Origin: Rhodeus uyekii
Taxonomy: Eukaryota; Chordata; Actinopteri; Cypriniformes; Acheilognathidae
Assembly: GCA_037043235.1 (NCBI GenBank)
Contig: JAWRVZ010000030.1
Location: 4,509,501 to 4,573,500 of the forward strand
Reading direction: 5' to 3'
DNA length: 64,000 nucleotides
Part shown: positions 1-12,600 of the stretch, one piece after another
Numbering within the stretch: the stretch's first letter is position 1
Layout: every line of letters begins with the position of its first letter
The notes under the pieces: generated by a model
Seen by the model: only the letters and a program-made list of their open reading frames with translations
Told to the model about the DNA's origin: nothing
Database searches by the model: none
Translations under genes and position numbers: made by a program

Positions 1-667
1 TGCATGGCATTGTGATTATTAAAATAATTAAATCATTAAAACGTCAAGAAATGTTAAAGCAAAACACAGAATGAAATTTTGAAAAACAAAATCCCTTTCT
101 AGTAAAGTCAGTTTTCTTGGTGGCCATATTTGAAATCCTTCCAGCAACGATTTTGGACTTCTGACATCTCAAAAACTGTTTGCTGAATTTAAAATTAAAT
201 TTCAAATCAACAGTCTAACATGAATCTGTCCCATAAAAGTTTTCTTATCCAAATATAAAAAAAGAAGCTCGGAGCAGCCAATGTGCTCAAAACACTCACT
301 GTTTCTATAGCAACTTGCAGCTGCAGTAACCAATCGGTAATTGACACTTTTATTTAGAAGGCGGGACTTATTCACTAACTTTGCGTGTTGCACTTTTTTC
401 CATTGAAAAGTAATGTGTACGGTTTGAACTGAACAATTGAACTGAATCCATATAAAAATAAAAAAAAACAGACAAAAAGAATTTGGTAGGAAAATAAAAA
501 AACTTTCGAAAAATTAAAACAGATTTCATAGAGCCCTAGTTATTGTTTTCAGCTTGTTGGTAATAAAAGAAATGATGGTATAAATTGCATGGTTTATACT
601 GTCATAGCATATTTTATTTTGCACAAATATAGGTTTTCATCTTATTTGTTGCCTTTTTTTTTTGCAG
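1..667 (+). other. smchd1 intron (3' part)
   Basis: AT-rich sequence before the first visible exon, ending in a long T tract and CAG acceptor at 665-667. I see no coding exon or recognisable repeat in it. Confidence 0.5.
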
Positions 668-3600
668 GCCAGTATTGGAAAATTGTCCATAGGTGGTGTC
701 CGATTCATGGCTGGATCGCTTGGCCCAAGAGAGCTGTGCTTTAAGTATCAGGAAATGAAGGAATTTGTACGAATTGAAGTTGTTGCAGGACCTCCAGCAA
801 AGATAATTCTACTGGAGAAGCCAAGCATAGTATGTCCCGCATTTGAAACGCAATAAAATAAATGAATGGATAAGAACATTTCAAATTAAACTTGTCTCTT
901 TAGCCTTTCCAGGTCATGAATGGCCAGGGCTTGGACACACCGTTGGCCATGCAGCTGTGTGATGAATGGGGAAATCCTTCACCAGACCAGCGGGTTGTGG
1001 TTGTGATGAAGACTCTGTCCTCACTGTTGAAGGTAAACTTGAGGGAAGGGAGTTTTGGTGGATTTGTGATTAAAACTAGAAAACATAAAACATAAAAACG
1101 TATTAAAACTAGTGTAGCGGCCCTTTGGTGTCGAAAAATGAGGCAGAGAGTTTCTGACAGGAGCACTTGATTTATTGTTTCTTAGATGTCAAATGCTCTA
1201 GTGTTCGTCATCTCAGTTCTCATGAAGTTAGCAGCATGTAGCATCATGCTAACAGAGTTACAACACATGGCACCCCATGGCACCGTAAAACTACAAAGAA
1301 AACATATCAAAGAAACAAAACAATCAAATAGAAATAAAAACTCAAACAACACTCACAATATAAACAAACATTCGATACATTAACTTACACATTTAACAAA
1401 TTAAATCTTACCAAAGAAATACAGGAAACAAACTAAACATACCTCGCTCTGCTCACCAAAGGGTTACTAAGCTGATGTTAGCTCAAAAGCAAATGAGAAT
1501 TTACTTATATACCTTTCTCCCCCTAGTGGTGACACAGAGGAAATTAAATTTAAAGGGAAAGGTCATTTACACTCCCACCAAATCATGTTATAATAAACAA
1601 AACAAACCACACATGATTTCAAATTCCAATGACCCTTTTTCAAACACACAATAACAAAAAATAAATAAATGTAACCCTTGTGCTAAATCCTAATTGTATA
1701 ATGCAAAAGAATGACCCGTTTTACTGAATCACTCACTCTCAAGTAGAACCACTAATTTTTGTATTGGTCGCTCAATAATTGAAGGTTTAGAGTGATACCC
1801 TAACTTAGTTTTCAGTTTTCGCTCTGCTGTTTGAACTTTGACTCGGACTAAGCCATCGCTCCCTTGAATTACCTCAACAACTCGACCTAACTGCCACTGA
1901 TTCCTTGGCAACATGTCGTCTTTGATGATGACTATGTCATTAACTTGAAGATTACGTCGGGATACATGCCACTTCTGTCGTGTGGAAATATTCAGGAGAT
2001 ACTCTCTTTTCCATCGACTCCAGAATTGTTCAATTAGGTACTGGACTCTCCGCCACCTTTTCGTAGCATACATATCTTCCTTCAGGAATTTCCCAGGAGG
2101 AGGAAGGGCCGTCTTAGATTTCATTAGAATAAGATGGTTTGGTGTTAAGGGTTCCAGTGACTTGGGGTCATTTATTCCATCAACAGTTAATGGTCGACTA
2201 TTGACGATAGCCATCGCTTCATAAAACAACGTTCTGAGGGAAGAGTCATCAAGTCTGCCTGGGCACTGAGAAAGAGTGGCATTCAATACATTTTGCACAG
2301 TCCTAATCTGGCGTTCCCAGACACCACCTGAGTGGCTAGCTGAAGCAGCGTTAAAGATGAACTCACACTGATTTTCACTAAGAAATCCCTCTAACATTTT
2401 AACATCACATTCCTTAAGCGCTTCTCTGAGTTCATTTCTAGCTCCCACAAAGTTTGTTCCACAATCGGAATGAAGTTGACGAACTGCTCCACGGAGGCTT
2501 ATAAAACACCTTAAGGCGTTAATGAACATGTCAGTTGACAGATCTTCCAACATTTCAATATGGACGGCTCTTGATGAAAGGCAAGTGAAAAGAAGACCAT
2601 ACCTTTTATATTCCTTTCTTCCCTTCTTTACAACAAATGGTCCAAAGCAGTCCATACCAGTATAGCTGAAAGGGGCAGAGACTTCAATACGTTCTTTAGG
2701 AAGCTCTGCCATTTGCTGCTCCTCTACTGGCCGTCTGAGCTTCCTACATTTCACACAGTTGTAAATCAACTTAGCTACGGATTTACTAACACCAATTACC
2801 CAAAATCCATTTGCACGGAGTTCCATGAGTGTTTGATACCTTCCTTGATGACAAATTTTGGCATGATAATGTGTCAAAATGAGTTTGGTTACATTGCTCT
2901 CTTTTGGCAAAATCACTGGATGCTTGACCTCTTCACTGAGAGAAGACAGTTTCAACCTTCCTCCAACACGAAGAAGACCTCCTTTCAACATTGGATCAAG
3001 ATGGAAAAGTGAACTTGTTTTCTGAAGAGCATTTCCTCCCTGAATTGCTCTTATCTCCTGGGAAAAGGCCTGTTGTTGAACGAGCTTGATAACAACCTCA
3101 GTTGCCCCTTCACGTTCTTCCACAGTCACAATGTCCTTAAGACCTTTCTGTCTTGAGGCTAGCCTTTTTATTCTAGCAATGACATTAATGAGTGTTCTCC
3201 AAGAAGAAATATGACTAAATCGTTCAAGGAAGTCAGACTTAACACCACCTTTGGTCACAAGTGCTTGAACTAGTCTAACTTCCGGGTCTCCTACAAGTAG
3301 ACTATTTGAGGGGTTAGGAGTTGGACTCACATCTGGTTTCCATAAGAATTTTGGTGCTGACATCCAGTTTGTTGAAGATATGTCTGAGACAAGAAGACCT
3401 CTAGAAACATGATCCGCGGGATTCTCAGCTGTTTTGACATAATACCATTGATTCGTATTTGTGATTTCCCTGATTAGCTGGACACGATTTGCAACAAACA
3501 CATGGAATCTTCTGGCCTCATTGTTAACATATGCTAGTACAACCTGCGAGTCAGTCCAAAAGAACTCCTGATCGATCTTCATTTCCAGTTCAGTCTTTAA

Positions 3601-6600
3601 CATAACACTCATTCTGGCAGAAACTACAGCAGCAGACAATTCCAATCTTGGAATGCTTTTGATCTTTGTGGGTGCAACTCGAGCCTTGGCCATTACAAGA
3701 CTACAGTGTACTTCGTCTTTGTCATTCTTAAACCTCAGATAAGAGCATGCACCATACCCTAGGTTACTTGCATCAGAGAAATGGTGCAGTTCTGTCCAGA
3801 CAATGTTACTGAAAGATGACGGATGATAGCATCTTTGAACTCTGAAATCTTTCAAGTCCTTAAAACTTCTTTTCCATTCCTCCCACCGTATGAACAAATC
3901 CTCAGGAAGAGGATCGTCCCATCCAATATTTCTACGGCACAGCTCCTGTAAAATACACTTTCCCTTTAAAAGGAAAGGAGCAACAAACCCCATAGGATCG
4001 AACAAAGATGCAACAATTGACAAAATACCCCGACGTGTTGAAGGCTGGTCTTTCAGTTTCATATCAAAACTAAATGTGTCATCTTCTGTAGACCACTGAG
4101 TTCCAAGAACATATCCTGTTACTTCAGGATTCAGATTAAGCGGTTTGATTGTCATTGCCAACTCTGAAGAATCCACACAGTGTAGAACATCTTTCTCATT
4201 TGAATTGAACTTATGAAGGCGTAACCCTCCATGCTTGCACAAGTTTTGAGCTTTGACAATTAACTCTTTTGCTTCCTGGATCTGTGGGACTGAAATCAAG
4301 CCGTCATCAACATAAAAGTTCTTCTTTACAAATGACGAAGCTGTAGGATACTCAGACTTGTACTTCTCTGCTAGATATTTAAGACCAAAGTTGGCACATC
4401 CAGGAGATGAAGCAGCGCCGAAAAGGTGTACAGTCATTCTATATTCTTGAGGTTCTCCCTCCAACTCTCCATTTTCCCACCATAAGAATCTCAGGTAGTT
4501 TCTTTCATCAGGAGGAACATGAAATTGATGGAACATCTTTTCGATATCGCATGTCACAGCAACTGCTTCCTTCCGGAACCGGCAAAGTACTCCCACCAAA
4601 GAATTAATCAAGTCTGGCCCAGTAAGGAGAGTGTCATTAAGAGATATGCCGCAAAACTTTCCAGAGCAGTCAAATACCACCCTCAACTTGTCTAGCTTAT
4701 GAGGGTGGTAAACACCATGATGAGGTATATACCAGACTGTTTCGCCATCACATATTCTAGGAGCTATCTCTGCATCTCCCTTGCTGAACATTTCTTCCAT
4801 GAAGGACTTGTACTTTTGATAATACTGTTGGTTGGACTTCAGTTTCTTCTTTAAATGCTGCAAACGTACCATGGCAAGCTTCTTGTTATTAGGTAGTGAA
4901 GGAGGACTGCTGCTCTTGAAAGAAAGGGGCAATTGAAAATGTCCATCTTCTTTATGTGTGATGTTATCACTAAGGAGGCGTATAAAACGGACATCTTCCT
5001 GGGACACATATTTGTCCTCATAACCCTTTTCATTGAAGTCCGACTCTAATACCTTTAAAACATCATTAACTGATGGAACTGACATTTCTTTTGCAGAAAC
5101 TCGATGTACAAAACTTTGACTTCCTTGTCGGTCCAGGTGGGGATTACAAAATCCTATGATACTCCAGCCAAGCTCGGTTTTCTGTGCAAATGGCTCATTT
5201 TCACTACCGCTGATGACCTCTAAGGGAGCCAGCGCTGAAGGGCAATCGTATCCAATCAACAGACCTATGTCGCAGCTCTGGAGTGGTGGCAACTCATTTG
5301 CTATGTGCTTGAGATGAGGCCATTGCAACGCAGTCTTTCTGGTTGGAATATAAGCTTTGTCGACGGGAATGAAATCACAAGTATAGGCTTGCTGTACTTT
5401 GATACATTTTCCACCTTGGAGTCCTCGAACTCGCAAGCCACTAACCTTTTGACATGTAGTGATTGTATCCGTTGTTGTCATAGTACTAAGTCTCAGCTTC
5501 ACTGCATGACTGCTTACTTGGAGCTCATCAAGAAAATCTTTCAAAATGAAAGTTGTGTCACTCTGTGTATCAAGTAATGCATAAGTGAGAATCTCATTTT
5601 GTGGCTCCTCCACTGTGGAGATAAAGACCGGAACAATACTAGATGTTGCAGACTCACGTTGGGTTACTGCATGAGACATAACCCTTTGAACTTCTTGACC
5701 TGTGTGCACATCTGTAGGAGTAAGATCTATTCTTGATACCTTCATAGGCCCTTTATCTTCGTGCAAGCAAGTTGGATGACGCAAGCCACATGTGCCACAA
5801 ATATGCCGTCTTCTGCAGTCTTTCGAAATATGCCCCTTTCTCAAACATCCAAAGCAGATGTGGTTTTCACGAATAAATGCCTGTTTGTCATCCATGGGCT
5901 TTTCTGCAAAGATAGGACATTTAGCAATGCCATGTGCTTCACTCTTACAAACAGAACATGTCATCTTGAATTCTAGCCTTGTTGAATCTTTAACTTGAGC
6001 CTTTGTGTTAAAGGCTTTGGCTCTTTTGGGAAACCTCTCATCTGAAACTTTAGAACTCATCAGAAGTGGAGAAGTGAAAGGACAGCAAGCCATCTTCGAT
6101 TCCTTCTGCAAGAACTCTGCAAATCGCTTAAAGCTTGGAAACTCACCAGTCATGTCCAACTCCTCAACCACAATTTTGTTCCATTTACGTACAATCCACT
6201 CTGGTAATTTCTTGAGTAGTTTATAGTTTTCCTCACAATCATTCAAGATAGCCAAACCTTTGACATGTGGAATAGCCTCAACACAGCCTTGTAGAAAGTC
6301 TGTGAACTCTCGCAAAGAAAGAGAATCATTTTTCGACACCAAAGGGCCGCTACAACTAGTATAGAGAGGGTAAAGTGGTCCTGATAAGGAATGGAAAATT
6401 ACAACTGAGGCTTTAGCCTTGACTAGAGATATAAATGCTGGAGGAGCCCTCCCTTATTAGTCACACTCTGCAGGGCAGCTTCAAATGTCTGTATGACTTC
6501 ACCTTTTCTTGCAAGAATATAAACCTTTTTAAGTTACAATTGGGATATTTGTCTCTAATTCATAATTGGTAAAAGATTCTGCCACCACACTGTTACTATA

Positions 6601-9600
6601 TAATTATAATTTTGAGCTATAGTCTGTTTATCTGCATTTCTGCATCATGCCTTAGCTTGAAAAAAATAATCAGAGTGGGACCTGAAAATCAAAATGTATT
6701 GTTTGTAGTTTTATATAAGAGCTCATTCACTACTGATCAACTTGGATTTGTCAACTTACAACTATATGATGCAATATTGAATCATTTTTGTTTTTGTCTT
6801 TTAGATAAAGTCCTCAGTGACGTCTCAGCCTGTAGATTCAGAAGGGAAAGCTTGCTTCATATTAGAAACTATAAGTGGTCCAAAGTAAGTGCATATTTAA
6901 CCCTATGAAGTCTACTTTGCAAATTTCTCAGATCAACATAACCCTTAACCTGTTGCACTCAACATTTACAGAAATTAAGCAACTTTTACTTGATTAACTA
7001 CAGTTTTTTTTATTATTATATTATATAATTATTATTATTTAAATATGGTGGTACATTATTTATTTAATTGTATTTAGCTTTTGAGCGTGTATTTGTAATG
7101 TGTTAGTTTTTGGGTATTCTTAAGGCATTATAATAGACATAATACCTTAAAACACATAATAAAGTTGTTTATATCACTGATAATCATAACAATAGTTAAA
7201 ATACATTATTATAATACTTGCATATTTGTTATAACCTTTAAGAGGACAATAAATTAACACCCAGATGAAGCCTGCATTTATAAATGTTTACCACTTCCTA
7301 AGGGGGTGCGACAGAAAATAATTGTGCACTGGTCTAAGGCAAGGCTTTTAAATGACAGTTAGTTTTTGGTAATGCAATAAAGTTATTCATTACAGCCATC
7401 AAAAATATAGAACAACAAGTGGAAATACATTTTGAGTTATGATTATGGAAACTAGTTACCAGTGTCAAAATACACAGTACAATTATTATCTGTAGATACT
7501 GAATCGGGGCAATGCATTTTTCTCACGCACTCTTTACTGAAGAAGTAAGTCTTACAACGTCATGTGCTAAAAATTTTGGTCACACTTTAGTATAGGGTCT
7601 AATTCTCACTATTAGCTAACTATTATCTATGACCTTTGCCTCAATAGACTCCGTTACTGCTTATTAATAGTCAGGTATTTAAGTTAAGTAGAAATAGGGT
7701 AGGATTAGGAATGCATTTATAAGTACTAATAAACAACCAATATCCTAGTATTATGCATGATTATAGCAGCTAATTGATAGTGAGAATTGGACCCTAAACT
7801 AAAGTGTTACCAAAATTGTAAATATGGAGGGGAATATACTTTATTTAAATTATAGGATTTTATAGGGGTACCAATAATTGTGGCCAACATGTATTAGAGA
7901 AAAACATACCTTTTTTGTTGTTGAATACAATGAGTTAAAACCCATTCAAAACTATTTGTTTAAATGCTATTTTAATACTGCTAATGGTAAACACTGTTGT
8001 CCTTCTGTCTCTTTCTCTCACTCACTTTTTCTTGTATAGAGGGGAGCATCAATTGGAATTCAGGGGATCTTTTGGTAGGAAATCCATTCCAGGGCCAGAA
8101 ATAAAACTAAATGTGATTCCTAATCCCAACAAACCTGTTAAACTCTGCATTGAATATGACCGCGCTGCCACCTTATGTGCTGGAGACGTCTTCCCAGGTG
8201 TGTGTGGATGCACAGTAAAGCCTATATTATAGTGTAAAACTAGTATAGAATGCTATGCAAATCACATTTTTGTGCTGTCTGCAGTGTTTACAGTGGTTGC
8301 TATATCTGAAGAGGGTGGGCCGGTGAGAAACATCTGCCCAGCAAACCTATCAATGCTGCTCTGGAAAGGCGTCGTATCAGGGTCCTATCTACCCTCTACA
8401 GTGAGCGACTATTTTCTCTTTATTTTGACACTTTACTGAATCTAAAAGGGAGAATTTCTCAAAATGTAAGTCAATTCTCCCAATGTTTTTCATAACCCTA
8501 AGTCTTTCCAAAATTGCCCACACTTTTGCTGTCTGTCGTCATTTTTGACCAGAGTAGTAAGTTTGTTATAAATAAAATGTTATTGAAGTACTAACAATAA
8601 AATTGTCTTATTTAGACATAAGCTGCTATTTAGATCTTACTCAATTGTGAATGAAATTATAGATTGCTGCTTTCAACACTTCAGCTATCGTAAAGAATTT
8701 TTTTTTTTGCATAGAAATCAGATCTTTTGGTACATCTGAAAATAAATCTGCATTTTCTATTTATTTGTTTCCTTTTATTAAAAACAATCTCAATTTAACC
8801 TCTCATCCAAGTAAAAGGAGATCTCATTATGATATTAATGTTTTTCTCTCTAATATACAAATTGGCCACAATTAATGGCACCCTTTTATTTAATACTTTT
8901 TATAACAACCTTTTGCCAAGATGACAGCTGAGTTTTCTCCTGTAATGCCTGATAAGTTTGGAAAACACCTTTTTTTAAGTATTCTTTTTTTTAAACCCAT
9001 TTTGTGGATTTACTGCCATAATGGTAATTTTTTGCTGAATTTTTTGCTGTGTCTGAATATGATGAAGGTCGTTTTTGGATGAGAGCAGATGACTTTCATT
9101 GAAACTCCTAATATACGATTTTGATGAGACACTGGAATTCAATGACAAACCGAATAATAGCATGCTTAGGAGAAGGCATGATAAATAATTAGATTTTGAA
9201 ACGTTGCGTAATAAAAGTTTTGTTTTAAATTAGGCCACTACTCTGAAGTGCAGTAAACGCAAGGATACTGAAAAGGACGAGTGCTTCTGCTTCAGGTAAT
9301 ACATCTCATTAAAAGCCTGAAATAAGAACTTCAAAGTAATATCCATTTTATTTCTTAAAAGCAGTGAAACCTGTTAGTTTTTAAACCTTAGTAATGCTTT
9401 TGCAAAACCTTTACATAGATATGTTGGTTGGATGGAGAGATACAGATGGAGAAATAGAATAGATTCATCGATAGTAACAGTGAGATGGATAGATTTTTTA
9501 TTTTTTTGTCATTGACCCATGTTTTTATTTTCACCTTTTTCAGGGACAAGCAGATTCCCGAGCTTGCAGGAAAGTATGTAGTCCAATTTGTTCTGGCATT

Positions 9601-12600
9601 TGACAAAACCAAGCATCTGTGGAGCAATCAGGTGAGAACACACAATTGATTTAATCCAGTTAGTTGTATGCACTGCTGTATTTACTTTTTCTTACTGTAG
9701 GATACTCGTTTGTTTCTATCTTAGATTGAACTAAACGTTGTTCCCAATAAAGCAATGAAATTAGCCCCTGAGAGTCCACCTTCAACTCCTGTTGTCTCCA
9801 ATAGTAACAATCGGGCCAATCGCACACTGCTGGATGGCTTAACTCTGAAGATCATGGTGAGTTTCAGTTTCTTCTAGAACATACGATTCCTAACACCACC
9901 TATTTATATATATATATTACATGATTAATCGCACGTTACATTCAAGTTTTTTCTATTTTTACATTGCAATACTTTCTCATTGATTCTCCAAAATGTAGAA
10001 AAAACAAAGTTGGCACAATTTAATTTTTTTTTTAATGGCATCTTATATCTTGCATGCATATATGTATGTGTGTGTGTGTGTATATATAAATGTAAATGAG
10101 TCTCATACATATACACACATTTAGGCTTACAATGTGTGTTTGCTTCTTTGCAGGACCAATACAATAATGCTACTGGTGAAGGCATCAATGGAAAAGTGGT
10201 GGTTACAGTTAAAGGCACAGGAGACATGGTGGTTCCTTTGTTTGAGAATAGAGATAAACGTTTGTCTTACAGCCTTACTAATGGACAGACTCTCATTTCA
10301 GTGAGTGTTTTTGTATATACTGTATTGAATTGGCAATCCTTTTTTTATTTCAGTTTGTTTTCAGGGCAGCATTTCAAATGCTTGTTCTTTGCTTTGTTTA
10401 ACTTGTTTTAATTGTTCAGCTTTATTTTACTTAAACTAAAGTTTTCGTTAACCTTTTGTCAGTGGTGATAAATTTAATATTTGATTTTAAATATAGCTGT
10501 ACATTTTATTTTGCATATAATGGTTCACATCCTAAAGTGGTAGATAATTTTGCACAAATACTCAATTTACACTTTTCAGATGAAACATGCAATTTAAAAG
10601 AATAAACTGGTTGTTAAAGCAGTCTAAAGATGATTCTTGTCATGGTCTCCAGTTGTCCTGTTCACTGGTCATTGTTGGTAAATGGGTAATATTGTTTTGT
10701 GTCCTGTAGGATTTGGTTCTTTTGGAGAGCAGTCCTGGTGTGGATGGAGCCGAGTACATTCTCCAGTTCCATCCTGAGATTCTGCAGACTGGTGTTTCCA
10801 TCGCTCCATACAGCCTGCCTTTCAGATTCTGCAATGGTTAGTCAGCAGACCAAGAGCCAATTATTTGTTCTATTACAAATAAGTAGTTTAGTAGTTATAT
10901 TAAGAATAAGACGGTTAGTAGCTAACGCTAACTGATCAAATTCAGTTCATACCGTGTTATTTAATACATTTTTAATTAAATGTGATGTGACAGTTTTTTT
11001 TACAACAAGCAATATTTATTTTTAATTTGTAGATGTGTAGAATTATTACTATTGCGCTACCTTATATATTACTTATAAAATAATCGTGAATAATAATGCA
11101 CTGTGGTGACGGTGGACAGGTACATTTTTTATGCTTTGAACAATGTAATGACATGAAAACTTTTTAATAGGTTAATACAATGCAAAATATCTGTATTATT
11201 GAGGCTATTATTGTATTATGTAGGCTATGCAATGTGCGGCTTAGTTGTAACACCATGTTACAACTAACCCTGCGATGTCGTGTTTACCTCACGACTGGCT
11301 AGCAGTCACTATCTGTTATTCACATCTTTCAAAATGGTACCGTCTTTTAGCCAAGAAAATGGTAATCATAACAATATAAGATTGGACTAACATACTTTCA
11401 CACATTCTTTGAAAATCGAAAAACAACTACTATAACAAAAAATATTTTCATGCTTTCAAAAGAGTTTTTCCTGTGGTTCTCATCCAAACTTCACTGAAAT
11501 TTCTCGAAAGATGGCCAGAAGACGTGTGCAAACAGTGTGATGAAAAGCCCGTTAGTACGTCATATTTAATCCTCTGCAACTATCTAAAAAGTCTACGTTA
11601 CTATTTACCCCGCATTAACCAATCCTAAAAAAAATCTCTCCTTTTTTAGAGGATGGTTATGTCGGTCAAGATAGTCGCAGTGACGCTGGTATTAAAAAAT
11701 ATTTTGAAGGTATTAAAAAGGTAATAAAAGGTAGTAAATTCAACTTAAGAAGTTCTGTATAAACCCTGGGTGAATGATGCAGCCAAACCGAGCGACGCTG
11801 AGAGAATGAACGAGTTAAGGGCTGATAAAGGGGTTGGAACCGAGTGACTCTGTTATTAGAGGCTGTCATTAGGATATTTCCAGTAAAAATGCGCGCTAAG
11901 ATGCTGAGCATTAGGACTTTTCCACACAAAAATGCGTGTGGGTGAGGTAATATTTTTCTTGCACACTGATTTGACTTTTCAATGCTCGTACACCGATTTG
12001 CCAAAAACCAAGGTATTACTGTATATGTAATTCTATATGCATAAATTCAAAACGCACACACACACATTTATCTTTATCTATTTATATTTATCTTTTCCAG
12101 ATGCAGAATATCAGAAAGTGGTTGTGACTCTCAGTAAGAAGAAAGATCACCTTTCCAAAACCATTTTGATATACCAGGACATCGTTGAAACCAGTGAACA
12201 ACTGTTATCTGAACTTGAGTGTAGGCATTCATTCATTTAATTTGTGATTTTATTTATGCTTTAATGCATTTTATTTTCATTCATTTATTAAAGCTTTTTT
12301 TATTTTGGTTCAAGATCCTGTTTTGCCTTTTATACTTTTATTTTTTATACAGGTCAGGTGCGAGATGCATCCCACAAACTAAATGAGCTCAAACCAGAGC
12401 TCTTGAGAAATGGCTTGGATATCTCAGAACTAACCACTGTGAGTCTGTACACGCACACATATGAACACTAACATAAATACTTTTATTATTATTGTCATTT
12501 GGTCTGTGTAGAAGCATGCATTTTATTCCAATCATTTATGCTTTTTTGTGTCTTTGTTTTCATGTCTGTCCAGGTATCAGCAATAGAGAATGTAATAAAT

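Larger units (their letters stand above)
1113..6354 (-). mobile_element. BEL/Pao LTR retrotransposon, one LTR, both ends carrying the same U5 terminus; 5-bp target duplication ACTAG
   Basis: The element lies antisense in the smchd1 intron between exons 913-1032 and 6805-6884. It is flanked by ACTAG at 1108-1112 and 6355-6359. The 3' LTR (minus strand) spans about 1113-1571, starting after a purine stretch with TGTAAATGACC and ending ...CCGCTACA. It carries a TATA-like box (GGTATATAAG, near 1505-1514) and an AATAAA signal (near 1172-1177). There is no 5' LTR and no normal primer-binding site. Instead the 29 bases at the other end (6326-6354) are an exact inverted copy of 1113-1141 and join directly to gag-pol. 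Class is set by the protein it encodes. Confidence 0.88.

Noticed and set aside
5575..5583. BEL protease reads DTQS rather than the usual DTGS as a sign of damage
   Set aside because: The catalytic Asp and the following DTTF remain and, as far as I recall, a Q here is seen in fish BEL elements; I do not count it as a lesion.
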